64,000 bases of DNA from Nocardiopsis eucommiae (GTDB lineage Bacteria > Actinomycetota > Actinomycetes > Streptosporangiales > Streptosporangiaceae). Position 1 is the stretch's first letter, and every line of letters begins with the position of its first letter. Shown here one piece after another: positions 1-9,158 of the stretch. A model generated the notes under the pieces. The model saw only the letters and a program-made list of their open reading frames with translations, was not told the origin of the DNA and made no database searches. The translations under genes were made by a program, and so were the position numbers. The stretch spans positions 248,001 to 312,000 of the forward strand of contig CP074402.1 of assembly GCA_018388625.1 (NCBI GenBank), written 5' to 3'.

Positions 1-116
1 CAGGTGACCGTCGGGGGTGCGCGCGAGGTACACCCGGCCCATGCCGCCCGCGCCGAGGCGGGCGAGCAGCCGGTGGGGGCCGATGGCGTTCGGGTCGTCG
101 GAGGAGAGGGTTGCAC
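1..116 (-). CDS. Serine/threonine protein kinase, N-terminal fragment (runs off left edge)
   Basis: The reverse strand encodes the start of a PknB-type kinase domain: a segment reading SSDDPNAIGPHRLLARLG leads straight into the glycine-rich ATP loop GAGGMGRVYLAR. The reading frame has no in-frame start upstream. A GTG at 114-116 would give MQPLSSDDPNAIG if one C is restored in the short C run just inside it, which is the usual beginning of these kinases, so I place the start there and assume one lost base. Only about 38 residues are in the window. Substrate and any sensor domain are unknown because the rest lies outside. Confidence 0.75.
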   Translation of the reverse strand, partial: MQPSPPTTRTPSAPTGCSPASARAAWAGCTSRAPPTVT

Positions 117-354
117 CGCGGCGGGGTCCTAACTGCGTGCGACTGCCGCGTTGGAGTCCGTGTCACGGCAGGTCCGGGGGCGGCCCAGGAGTCGGTGTAC
201 TCCGCCAATGTAGCCGGTTCACGACAAAGCACCCAGGCGTGTGGCCCGAACCGGTCGCTCGCACGGTGAACCGTCGCGACCTCGGGGTGCGTGAGGTGTG
301 GTGGAGGCGATCGTGCGGAGCAGTGGAGGGGAACCAGTCAGAGGTGGGGGCACC

Positions 355-540
355 GCCGTGGCCACGGGTGCGCGGGGGTGCGGTGTGGGGCGGCGCCGGG
401 GCAGCCGTGTGGGCACGCGTCAGGGTGTGGTCACTGCCGTGACCACGGAGGCGTGCGGGCGTGCGGTCACTCCTGTGGACACGGGTGCGTGTGGGGTGCG
501 GTGTGGACGACGGCGCCGGCGCAGCGGCGCGGGCACGCGT
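355..540. repeat. Imperfect tandem duplication in a GTG-rich intergenic stretch
   Basis: Segments near 356-420 and 472-540 are degenerate copies of each other: both carry a GGACACGGGTGCG-like start, a GGTGCGGTGTGG core, a CGGCGCCGG stretch and end in GGGCACGCGT. The 117-610 interval has no convincing coding frame. I see nothing else functional in it. Confidence 0.5.
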
Positions 541-610
541 GGGGCGCCGCCGTCGGCGGTGTCCAAGGAGGGCGCGCGTGCGTCGCGCGCGGAGAGGGAC
601 GCGGCTGGCG

Positions 611-1048
611 TCAGGCGGCGACCGGCTGGCGGTGCGTGTAGTAGTGCGCGGGCTCCGGAACCTGGGCGAACGGGTTCAGGAGGGCGGCGGCACCGACGGG
701 GTCGCTCGCGGGGTGCGAGATCGTGCCGCCCTGGAAGAGGTCGTTCCAGAAGAAGCGGCCGTCGCGGCACCAGACGTTGACGTCGCGCATCACGGAGGCG
801 ACGGCCATTTCGGAGGTGCCGGACCAGTAGAGGGGACGGGAGGCGACCGAGGCGAGCTCGCTCAGCAGAGCCGTGATCGCGCGCTCGGCGCAGAACGCGT
901 GACGGGGCTTGTGCTTGATTCGTCTGGCGAGGGCCGACTTCGCCCGGGAGGCCCGGGGATTGTTCAGGCGCCAGTGACTCAAGGTCGTCTCCAGTGTGTG
1001 TCGGGAACCGCGGGTGTACTGACCGTGTGTGCTGCGTGTGGCGGCCAC
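611..1048 (-). CDS. Conserved-looking hypothetical protein
   Basis: A 145-residue frame with a GTG start at 1046-1048. The N-terminal 50 residues are basic (ARRIKHKPRHAF), the middle alternates hydrophobic and polar residues (ITALLSELASVASRPLYWSG), and the tail is proline- and histidine-rich. There is no signal peptide, membrane segment or motif I recognise. Third-position GC is high as for true genes here. The start could be an internal TTG near 1000. It is divergently placed from the MFS gene with a long, AT-richer gap between them. Function unknown. Confidence 0.5.
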   Translation of the reverse strand: MAATRSTHGQYTRGSRHTLETTLSHWRLNNPRASRAKSALARRIKHKPRHAFCAERAITALLSELASVASRPLYWSGTSEMAVASVMRDVNVWCRDGRFFWNDLFQGGTISHPASDPVGAAALLNPFAQVPEPAHYYTHRQPVAA

Positions 1049-1615
1049 GTCGCCGCGGCGTGAGTTCCGTTCACCGCACCGTCGTCCGGAGTTGGTGACA
1101 TCCCTCCGCGAAGTTGGCGAGGCCCGAACGGTGTCGTTACCTCGTAGTTATTCTTCGCGCTCCGGATGCTAGCAGTAACTGACCCCTCGTAGTCGAGGCT
1201 TCCTCAAGTGACGCATCTCACAGTTAACAACTGCGTATGGACCTGTTTAAAGCAGAAACGTGCAGTTCGGAAGGGGTTTTTCGGACTGCTGTACCTGTGG
1301 TGATTTTGCGGAGAAGAGGCCGTAGTCCCGTCCTGGTTGTCGTGGGTCTCACCCCTTTTGGGAACCCTTGGCGCACTCCGTGTCACCCAGGGTGACAACG
1401 CGTGCGTTGCCGGGTCTTTGCCGTTCCTTGCCGACTTCCGCATCCCCGCCCTCGCGGGCTGTTCCCGCCCGGGTTGCGCGCCTGGTCACCCCCGGTGTAA
1501 TGAGCGCTCGACGGCCTGGAGGACACTGGAAGGCGGTGTAAACGAGGAGAGAAGCAGCCAAGTGACGCGAATCCAGACATCCGGTGACAGGACATCCGTA
1601 ACAGGACGAGTTTCC
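1049..1615. other. Long intergenic region before the MFS gene
   Basis: This 570-base gap is clearly less GC-rich than its surroundings between 1140 and 1330. It contains direct copies of CCTCGTAGT at about 1141 and 1184 and the perfect palindrome listed separately. No credible gene is seen; it probably holds promoters for the two divergent neighbours. Confidence 0.4.
1381..1397. promoter_or_regulatory. Perfect palindrome TGTCACCC-A-GGGTGACA, likely operator
   Basis: Eight-base arms around one central A, about 220 bases upstream of the MFS start. The symmetry suggests a dimeric repressor site; the regulator is not identifiable here. Confidence 0.4.
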
Positions 1616-2857
1616 ATGGAGCCGGTGGGTGGTGCGCGGGCCTGGCTGGTATGGGGTGTCGCGGTCGCCGGCTACTTCCTCGCCATGCTGCACCGCAACG
1701 GGCTCGGCGTGGCGGCTCTGGAGGCGCAGAGCCGGTTCGACGTCGGGCCGGCGCTCCTCTCCCTCCTGCCGATGCTCCAGCTCCTGGTGTACGTCGTCCT
1801 CCAGGTGCCCGCCGGGCTCCTGGCCGACCGGCTCGGCCCCCGGTACACGCTGGGCATGGGGATGATCGCGATGGCCGTCGGCTCCTGCCTGTTCGCTCTG
1901 GCGCCGGGGATCGAACTGGCCGTGGCCGGTCGGTTCCTCATCGGCCTCGGTGACGCACTCGTGTTCCTCAACGTCATCCGGCTCGCCGCCCTGTGGTTCC
2001 CGCGCTCGCGCTACGCCCTGGTCAGCGGCCTGACCGGGGTGGTCGGCGGTACGGGCCAGGTGGCCAGTGCGGCCCCGCTCGCCTGGGCGCTGGACGGCGT
2101 CGGCTGGGAGGCGGCCTTCCTCGCCACCACCGGGGTCACTGTGCTCATGGCCCTGATGGTCCTCCTGGTGGTGCGGGACCGCCCCGTCGGCGCGGCGGGA
2201 CGGTCCACGGTCGCGGACCCCATCTCCGTCTGGGAGGCGCTCAGGGAGGCGCTGAGGGCGGACGGCCCCCGGATCGGGATGGCCCACCACGCGGCCGTCA
2301 TGGCGCCGTTCACGATGATGATGGTGCTGTGGGGCTACCCGTTCCTCGTGGGAGGCCTGGGGCTGTCCGAGGGCACCGCGGCCCTCACCCTCACCGGTCT
2401 GGCCGCCGGGGCGCTGTGGCTGGCCCCGCTCGCGGGCGCGCTCGTCGGCCGCTGGCCGGGCGTGCGGGTGTACTTCGCCCTGGCCCTGAGCGGCACCCTG
2501 ACACTGGGCTGGCTGCTCCTGGTGGCGTGGCCCGGCGGCGCTCCCGTGGCCGTGGGCGTCGCCGTGCTGGCCGTGAGCGCCCTCGGGCAGGTCATGGCAC
2601 CCACGGTCTCCTTCGACTTCGCCCGCGACGGCATCCCCGCCAGCCGTACCGGCGTCGCCTCCGGTCTGGTCAACATGAGCGGCTTCACCACGGCCGTGAT
2701 CTGCACTGTCGCGGCGGGGGCCATCCTCCAGGCCCTGCCGGAGGGGCCGACCGCCTACCAGTGGGCCTTCACCCCGATGGCCGTCGCCACCTTCCTCGCC
2801 ACCTGCGTGCTGGTCGTGTTCGTCCGCCGTCGGGCCCGTGCGGCCACCTCCCAGTAG
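1616..2857 (+). CDS. MFS transporter
   Basis: A 413-residue inner-membrane protein with about twelve hydrophobic segments starting at WLVWGVAVAGYFLAMLHRNG, typical of the major facilitator superfamily. The loop after TM2-3 carries the MFS signature (GLLADRLGPRYTLG, residues about 75-90), and a central hydrophilic loop near residue 200 separates the two six-helix halves. ATG at 1616 is preceded by GGACGAG; upstream codons in the same frame look non-coding. Substrate is unknown; the fold resembles proton-coupled anion/sugar-acid or nitrate-type permeases. The stop codon lies inside the degenerate end of the CRISPR array, an unusually tight junction. Confidence 0.85.
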   Translation: MEPVGGARAWLVWGVAVAGYFLAMLHRNGLGVAALEAQSRFDVGPALLSLLPMLQLLVYVVLQVPAGLLADRLGPRYTLGMGMIAMAVGSCLFALAPGIELAVAGRFLIGLGDALVFLNVIRLAALWFPRSRYALVSGLTGVVGGTGQVASAAPLAWALDGVGWEAAFLATTGVTVLMALMVLLVVRDRPVGAAGRSTVADPISVWEALREALRADGPRIGMAHHAAVMAPFTMMMVLWGYPFLVGGLGLSEGTAALTLTGLAAGALWLAPLAGALVGRWPGVRVYFALALSGTLTLGWLLLVAWPGGAPVAVGVAVLAVSALGQVMAPTVSFDFARDGIPASRTGVASGLVNMSGFTTAVICTVAAGAILQALPEGPTAYQWAFTPMAVATFLATCVLVVFVRRRARAATSQ

Positions 2858-3360
2858 GGGAAGCCCCGCGTGAGCGGGGAGCAGCGAGGACCCGGAGTGC
2901 CGGTGCGCGGCGAGCAGCCCGCGGGCGCGGGGAGCAGGAACAGCTCGGCCTTGGCCTGCTGGCTCGAGCGGGACCATCCCCGCGTGCGCGGGGAGCAGCT
3001 CCCCCAATGACCTACGTCAACCCCTTGCGGGGACCATCCCCGCGTGCGCGGGGAGCAGGGAAGACGCAAAGTCCGCTCGGCCCAGTCCAGGGGACCATCC
3101 CCGCGTGCGCGGGGAGCAGCCGCGAGGTGCGGCCCGCCTGGGCGTGTCAGGGGGACCATCCCCGCGTGCGCGGGGAGCAGGGTGGGCCCGACTCCGAGGG
3201 TGACCCGGACGGGACCATCCCCGCGTGCGCGGGGAGCAGGACTGCGTGGCTTAATTGGACCCATCCAAGGGGGACCATCCCCGCGTGCGCGGGGAGCAGC
3301 GACCACCCGCGCGCCCTCAGCACCCATTTGCGGGACCATCCCCGCGTGCGCGGGGAGCAG
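2856..3360 (-). CRISPR. Type I-E CRISPR array, 7 perfect plus 2 degenerate repeats
   Basis: Seven identical 29-bp repeats start at 2970, 3030, 3091, 3152, 3211, 3271 and 3332. They contain the CCCCGCG-TGCG-CGGGG hairpin typical of actinobacterial I-E (CASCADE) arrays. The repeat reads GGGACCATCC on the plus strand, so by comparison with known I-E repeats the array is transcribed leftward, with the leader beyond 3360. Degenerate repeats at 2909-2937 and 2856-2884 mark the old trailer end. Spacers are 30-32 bp instead of a uniform 32, fitting base losses seen elsewhere in this sequence. No cas genes are in the window. Confidence 0.95.
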
Positions 3361-3588
3361 ACTCATTCACCTGCGAACTTACCAGTGGCAAGCGGCCGTT
3401 TTTCCAACTTTTCGATAAACAGACAAAACCGGCATCCGCCTTCGTCGTTGCTGACACGAGTGAGCCTAGGGGCAAGGGCCCTGCCTCCTCCAGGCCTTCG
3501 CTGACCGGTCTTCGTGTCGAGGCCGGTCGCGCATTTCACCGCAACAGCGGCAGTCATCTCCGGGGAACAGGGCCTGGGATACGGCGAA
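3361..3588 (-). other. Probable CRISPR leader and intergenic region
   Basis: The first 110 bases after the last perfect repeat are the AT-richest local stretch (CGTTTTTCCAACTTTTCGAT), as expected for the leader feeding leftward transcription into the array. No coding potential is evident. Confidence 0.5.
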
Positions 3589-3616
3589 GGGGCGGGACGA
3601 TCGCTCGTCCCGCCCC
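3589..3616 (-). terminator. Hairpin terminator of the acyl-CoA dehydrogenase gene
   Basis: Perfect 12-bp stem GGGGCGGGACGA / TCGTCCCGCCCC with a TCGC loop, placed 27 bases after the dehydrogenase stop codon. Confidence 0.75.
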
Positions 3617-3642
3617 TCAGGCGCTGATGACCCTCCGGAAGG

Positions 3643-5458
3643 CTAGAAGGCCTCCTCGGGGACCTCCATGACGCCCAGGTTCACGGTCTGGGCGATCTTC
3701 AGCTCGGACTCCACGCGCGGCAGGAACTGCTCGGCGAAGAAGCGCGCGGCGGCGATCTTGCCGGTGTAGAAGTTCCGGTCGTCGTCGCTGGCGCCGTCGA
3801 TGCTGGCGAGCGCGATCTCGGCCTGGCGGAGCAGCAGCCAGGCGAGGACCACGTCACCGAAGGCGAAGAGCAGACGCACGGAGTTGAGGCCGACCTTGTA
3901 CAGCTCGCGGCTGTCCTCGGCGGAGCCCATCGCGTGGCCGACCATGAGCTCGACGATCTTCTCGACCTGGCCCAGGGCGGACAGCAGGAGCCTGCGCTCC
4001 TCCTTGAGCTGACCGTTGCCCGCGTCGCTCTCCGCGAACGCCCTGATCTCGGCGGACAGCGTGCCGATGGCCTGGCCGCCGTTCTTCACGATCTTGCGGA
4101 AGAAGAAGTCCTGGGCCTGGATGGCCGTGGTGCCCTCGTACAGCGTGTCGATCTTCGCGTCACGGATGTACTGCTCGATCGGGTACTCCTGGAGGAACCC
4201 GGAGCCGCCGAGGGTCTGGAGGGACTCCGCGAGCAGCGCGTAGGAGCGCTCCGAGCCCACACCCTTGACGATGGGTAGCAGGAGGTCGTTCATGGCCTCC
4301 AGCTGGGAGGCGTCCTCGCCCTTGGAGTGGGCGATCTGGATGGAGTCCTGCTGGGTGGCGGTGAAGATGACCAGCGAACGCATGGCCTCCACGTACGCCT
4401 TCTGCGTCATGAGGCTGCGGCGCACGTCCGGGTGGTGCGTGATGGTGACCTTCGGGGAGTCCTTGGACCCGGCGAGGTCGTTGCCCTGCACGCGGTTCTT
4501 CGCGTACTCCAGGGCGTTCAGGTAACCCGTGGACAGGGTGGCGATGGCCTTCGTGCCGACCATCATGCGCGCGTACTCGATGACGAGGAACATCTGGCGG
4601 ATGCCGTCGTGCTTGTCACCGACGAGGTAACCGATGGCGGGGTGCTTGTCGCCGAAGGTCAGTTCACAGGTGGTGGAGGCCTTGAGGCCCATCTTGTGCT
4701 CGACGTTGGTGACGTAGGCGCCGTTGCGCTCACCGAGCGAACCGTCCTCGTTCACCAGGTACTTGGGCACGAGGTAGAGCGAGAGGCCCTTGGTGCCGGG
4801 GCCGGCGCCCTCGGGGCGGGCCAGCACCAGGTGGAAGATGTTCTCGGTCATGTCCTGCTCGGCCGAGGTGATGAAGCGCTTCACGCCCTCGATGTGCCAG
4901 GTGCCGTCACCCTGGTCCGTGGCCTTGGTGCGGCCCGCGCCGACGTCCGAACCGGCGTCCGGCTCGGTGAGCACCATGGTGGCGCCCCAGCCGTTCTCGA
5001 TGGCCTGCTCCGCGAACTTCTTCTGCGCCTCGTTGCCCTCGGAGTGCAGGATGCTGGCGAAGCCGGGACCGGCGGAGTACATGTGGACGGACGGGTTCGA
5101 GCCCAGGATCAGCTCGGCGGCCGACCACACCAGGGAGCGGGGGCGCCGAGGCCGCCGAGTTCCTGGGGAGGTCGAGGTTGTACCAGCCGGCGTCCATGTA
5201 GGCCTGGTAGGACTTCTTCAGGCTCTCGGGGAGGGCGACGCTGTTGGTCTTGGGGTCGAAGACCGGCGGGTTGCGGTCGGCGTCCTCGAAGGACTCCGCG
5301 ATGACACCGGTGGCGAGACGGTTGATCTCGTCCAGGATGGTGCGCGCGGTCTCCTCGTCCAGCTCCTCGAAGGGGCCGTCGCCCAGTACGTCCTGGCGTC
5401 GGAACAGCTCGAAGAGGTTGAACTCGATGTCGCGCAGGTTGCTCTTGTAATGCGTCAT
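3643..5458 (-). CDS. Acyl-CoA dehydrogenase, FadE5-like (two apparent frameshifts)
   Basis: About 605 residues when repaired, the length of long FadE5-type acyl-CoA dehydrogenases, which oxidise acyl-CoA to trans-2-enoyl-CoA with FAD and pass electrons to ETF. It starts [19 protein letters not shown] at an ATG (5456-5458). The FAD-binding block reads [19 protein letters not shown], followed by [12 protein letters not shown] and [17 protein letters not shown] with the YEGTTAIQ motif. The current sequence shifts frame twice between 5130 and 5180: one C is missing in CCCC-AG (restoring LPQELGGLG) and one in GCCCCC-GC (restoring [13 protein letters not shown]). Both are in C runs, so I take them as sequence errors. 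Two TTACT-N4-AGTAA-like operators lie upstream. Confidence 0.92.
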
Positions 5459-5504
5459 GGACAGCTCCGCTGTGTCCCTGGCCGCGGTGTCTGTACACGC
5501 GGAT

Positions 5505-5542
5505 CTACCGACTAGTAACAAGTCAATGTTACTACCCAGTAG
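5505..5542. promoter_or_regulatory. Twin TTACT-N4-AGTAA-type operators upstream of fadE-like gene
   Basis: CTACCGACTAGTAA (5505-5518) and TTACTACCCAGTAG (5529-5542) are near-palindromic and 24 bases apart. A perfect version, TTACTCGCTAGTAA, precedes the EtfD-like gene at 61788. TetR-family regulators of fatty acid degradation commonly bind such symmetric sites. Confidence 0.6.
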
Positions 5543-5628
5543 AACAAGATGCCAGTGAGGGTGGGCACTTGTCACCCCACGGTCAGGTAAAGCGAACGTC
5601 CGCGCAGTTCGCGAGTGGTTCGAGTGAC

Positions 5629-7313
5629 TCAGGTGCCCACCGGGAGCAGGGTCAGCACCGTCCGATCCACCCCGTCCAGGTGCAGCAGCGCGTTGGCCGC
5701 GTCGTCGGCGAACCCGGAGACCACGAGCGAGCGCAGACCCAGGGCGGCGGCGCACAGGGACAGGTTCTGCGCCACGTGGCCGCACTCCTGGAGCAGCAGC
5801 CGTAGCGCACGCTGTCCGTACCCCTCGCGGAGCCGGCCCAGGTCGCCCACCAGGAACACCAGCGCGCCCGTCGTGGACGCCTCGACCCCGGGACGGCCGT
5901 CGGCGTGCTCGCGGAGGAACGGGGAGAGCTCGGTCAGCCGGTCGGTCTCCGGGACCCCGTCCGCCCTCAGCAGCCGGTGGCCCTCGGGCTGGTAGCGGTA
6001 GACCCCCGGTTCGAGGTCGGCCACGTGCCGCGCCACGACCCAGACCTCCGTGGCGTAGGCCGCCCCCGGTGAGGGGTGGGTCCGCGGCGGCGCGTGGCGG
6101 CCCGGCTGGTCCGCGCGGACGCGGCTGATCCCGGCTCCGTGCCCGAGGAGCGCGGAGAGGGCGGCCAGCTCCAGGTGGGAGCCGTAGTCACCGTGGTCGC
6201 TGTTGCGCTCTGCCAGCACCCGACCGAGGGACGCGCTGAGCGGGGCGGGCGCGGGGAGCGGGACCGTGGGCGCCAACGAGGCCCCTCGCGTACCCCTCCG
6301 GCGGCACCTCGCGGGGAGGTGGTCCCCGGCCATGGTGTCCGGGAGGTACTTGCTGGCCTCCAGGTAGGTGCGGTCCGGGGAGCCCACGCCCGGGTCGAAG
6401 TAGTCGCCCGGCGGCTCCCAACGCGGGTAGGCCAGGGAGAGCAGCCAGGCGATCCGGCGCTCGTCGTCGATGTCCAGCCCGAGCCGGTTGTGCGTCATGT
6501 GCAGCAGCGACCAGACGATCCGGTCCAGCCCGTTCGCCAGCCCCTCCTCGGCGTCGATCCGGCGCAGACGCGCGACGGTCTCCCGCAGCCCCCGGTGCCA
6601 CAGGTGGTGGGTGGAGGACCCGTCACCGGACACCAGCCGCGCCACCTGCGGACGCCGCTGCAACCACCGGGCGGGCGCCGAGTGGAACAGCCGCTCCGCC
6701 TCGGCCCGCGCCTGGGTGCCGCCGCGCGCGACCTCGGCCGAGTAGTCCCAGGTGGCGTAGTACCCGCGCGCCTGCCGGACCGCCGTCACGTCGTCGAAGC
6801 CCAGCACCCCGAAGGCCAGGGAGGTGAGGTCGACCGCCACGACCTGCCGCTGGTGCTGGTGGGGCGCCGACCGCAGCACGGCCAGGGCGATGCGCGTGCT
6901 CACGACGAAGAAGTCCTCGCACGCCTCCAGGGCGCGCGGGCCGCCGTACCGCTCGGTCTCGGGCTCGTACACCGCCTCCGTGACGTCGCCGTCGGCGTAC
7001 CAGCGGGCGGGGTCGGCCTGGGGAGGTCGGCGTAGTAGGCCTCGCTGTCCAGGTCCAGGGCGGCCGCCGAGGTCTCCTTGGCCAGCGCCCGCACACGCTC
7101 GGCGAACTCCGCCACGGCGTCCGGGTCGGCGTCCAGGAACCGGACCCGAAGGTGCGGACCGCCGTCCCAGTAGCGGAGGAAGAACCAGGCGGCGGCGCGC
7201 CCCGAGGAGACCAGCCGCTCCGCCTCGGGGGCCAGGTGGTCCAGGAGGAAGGTGTCGATGTCGGCGCGGCTGCGGTGCAGGTACACGTACACGGCGGACC
7301 AGGTGCGGGTCAT
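5629..7313 (-). CDS. Thiopeptide elimination domain fused to SagB-type azoline dehydrogenase (LazF-like)
   Basis: About 560 residues. Residues 1-330 are a SpaB_C/TIGR03891 domain: MTRTWSAVYVYLHRSRADID, then FFLRYWDGGPHLRVRFLD, and further on DRIVWSLLHMTHNRLGLD. Residues about 360-560 form a nitroreductase-fold SagB domain beginning SLGRVLAERNSDHGDYGSHL and containing LLLQECGHVAQNLSLCAAALGLRS. Lactazole LazF has the same architecture, with glutamate elimination to dehydroalanine plus thiazoline oxidation. Frame breaks near 7020 (lost C after GACCTCCCC) and the linker near 6290-6315 reads oddly. The ATG overlaps the previous stop as ATGA, so it is translationally coupled. Last gene of the cluster. 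Confidence 0.85.
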
Positions 7314-9158
7314 GGGGTCTCCGGGGCGGCGTCGACGGGGGTGTCCAGGTAGGTGCCGCGTTCCGCGCGCACCCACAGCTGGTAGGCGGGGGTCTGGTCG
7401 GGGTCCAGGCCGAGGGCGGCGGCCCAGTCGGCCTCCGCGTAGTTGCGCATGGGGCGGACGCACAGGTCGGTGGCGGCGGCGCCGAGGCACCCCCACTGGG
7501 CGATCCACCCGAGGAGGGTGTGCAGGACCGTCTCCGCGTGGTCCGGGCCCAGGGCACGCGCCCAGGCGGGGAAGTCCACGGCGAGGGTGTGGCCGAGGGT
7601 GGCGGAGAAGTTGGTCTCGCCGGTGCGGGGGACGGGGCGCGCGGGTCCCGGGGGTCCGTCCGGGGAAGTTCGCGCACGACGCGGTCGTCCACCCGGTCGT
7701 CCTCCAGCGTGTGCTGGTAGAGCCGTAGGGACTGGCTGCGGGGGAGGGCCTCGTGGACGGCGGCGAGCGCGTGCACCAGGCCGGAGGTGATCGTGGCTCC
7801 CTGCTCCGGGCTGACGTACGCGCTGGTCACCAGGTTGGCCGTGGAGACCCCGCTGGTCCGCTCGTCCAGCCAGCGCCGCAGGGTGCGGCCCGCCGGGGCG
7901 ACGGAGGCCGCGACGCGGGCGGTGGCCTCGGGGGAGAGGGTCACCCCATCGCCGGGGCCGTCTCCGTTCGCGCTCCCGTCCCCGTTCTCGGAGCCGGGCG
8001 TGAGGTGCGGGGAGCGTGTGGCGGCAGCGCCGGAGGAGACATCGATGCCCGAGTGGGTGGCGGTGCCACCGGGGTTGTGGGTGACATCGGAGCCGCCGGG
8101 GAGGCTGGTTCCGCTGGTGACGGAGGGAGCGCAGGTGCCCGGGTGGGCAGTGGTCTCGGTGGCGCCCGGGTCGCCCACGTCCAGGGTCACGGCGGCGATG
8201 GGGGTCATGCCCGGAGGGAGGAGCGGGGCCGCCGCAGTGCAGGCCGGGTGCGCCGGGTCGGGGTGGGTGCGGGGTCGTAGACCGGCCCGGGTGAGGGTCA
8301 GGCCGAGGGTGGCCAGGAGGTGCCCGGCTTCCAAGCGGGCCAGGGAGGGGCGGAGCCGACCGTACTCGGGCGGGTACCGGTGCTGGTCCACCGCCACGAC
8401 CAGGCGGGCCCCTCCAGGTTCGAGGGGGCCGCCGGACCCCCGACCGGTTGCAGGGCGTGCGACTGCGGGTCGACCCGCAGGCACCACGTGGGGCTGTCGG
8501 GGGTGTGGGGTCTCCGGGCGTGGTGGGGTCCCCGGGCTCTGTAGGACCGCCGGGTGTCGTGGGGTTGTCGGGCGTGGTGGGGCTCCCGGGGGTGTGGGTC
8601 TCCCGGGCTTTTGGGGTCCCCAAGTTCTTTTGGGTCCCCGGGCTTTGTGGGACCGCTGGGAGTGGTGGGGTCGCTGGGTCCCGTGGGATCCCCGGGTGTC
8701 GTGGGAACTCCATGCGTGGTGGGACCTCCGGGAGATGTGGGACCCCCGCCGGGTGTGGGGTCCCCGGGAGCCACGAGGAAGAGGTCCGCCCCGAACAGGC
8801 CCCGGGGAGAGGGATAGGCGCGGTGCACCGGATACCGGTCGGCCGCCGAGATCCGGCGGACCCGCACGGCCTCCACGCACGCGGCGAGCAGACGCTCCAC
8901 CGGCGACCAGCCGCCGCCCAGCGCGGGCGTCGCGGCGTCGAGGTCGCGCAGCGGCCCCAGCGCGGGCAACGGAGTCCGCACCTGCCCCGGGACCGGCCGG
9001 GCCAGGCCGTTCGAGGGCTCGGCGCCGAAGAACAGCGTCGCCACCTGGGACACGTCCTTCTCATGGGACTGCGCGTGGAAGTGCGCGAGCGCGTCCTCGA
9101 ACCCGGTCCTCAGGGGAACGGGTGCGGAACCGGGTACGTCCTTCCGGGCGCTTCCCAT
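7310..9158 (-). CDS. TOMM azoline dehydrogenase (nitroreductase family) with collagen-like insert
   Basis: About 616 residues, start ATG at 9156-9158 overlapping the YcaO end by 49 bases. The N-terminal part (EDALAHFHAQSHEKD, FFGAEPSNGLARPVPGQV, ADRYPVHRAYPSPRGLFGADLFLV) and later segments (LRVDPQSHALQPVGG, LVVAVDQHRYPPEYGRLRPS, LEAGHLLATLGLTLTRAGL, TNLVTSAYVSPEQGA-like, GWIAQWGCLGAAATDLCVRP) match McbC/SagB-like FMN oxidoreductases that aromatise azolines. Between the strand LFLVAPG and LRVDPQSH sits about 100 residues of G-x-P-T-x-P repeats (DNA about 8490-8770), absent from ordinary members. Several one-base frame changes, around 7650, 8420 and 8600, are likely sequence errors. Why the cluster has this enzyme in addition to the fused dehydrogenase is unclear. 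Confidence 0.78.
8490..8770 (-). repeat. Degenerate 18-bp-unit repeat encoding G-x-P-T-x-P
   Basis: About fifteen imperfect copies of an 18-bp unit (GGGGTCNCCGGGNGTNGT-like on the plus strand) encode hexapeptides such as GDPTTP, GGPTTH, SDPTTP, SGPTKP and GDPKSP. The reading frame of the repeat changes once or twice, so exact copy number is uncertain. Confidence 0.75.

Noticed and set aside
17..780. Several 100-200 residue frames in the first kilobase
   Set aside because: Arg/Gly/Cys-rich translations of the GTG-rich repeat, mutually overlapping, without coding bias.
1204..1443. A 79-residue minus-strand frame upstream of the MFS gene
   Set aside because: No ribosome site, no homology pattern, and it crosses the palindromic operator; treated as promoter DNA.
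3643..5458. Programmed ribosomal frameshifting in the acyl-CoA dehydrogenase gene
   Set aside because: The same kind of C-run break recurs in about thirty unrelated genes, so a technical cause is far more likely.
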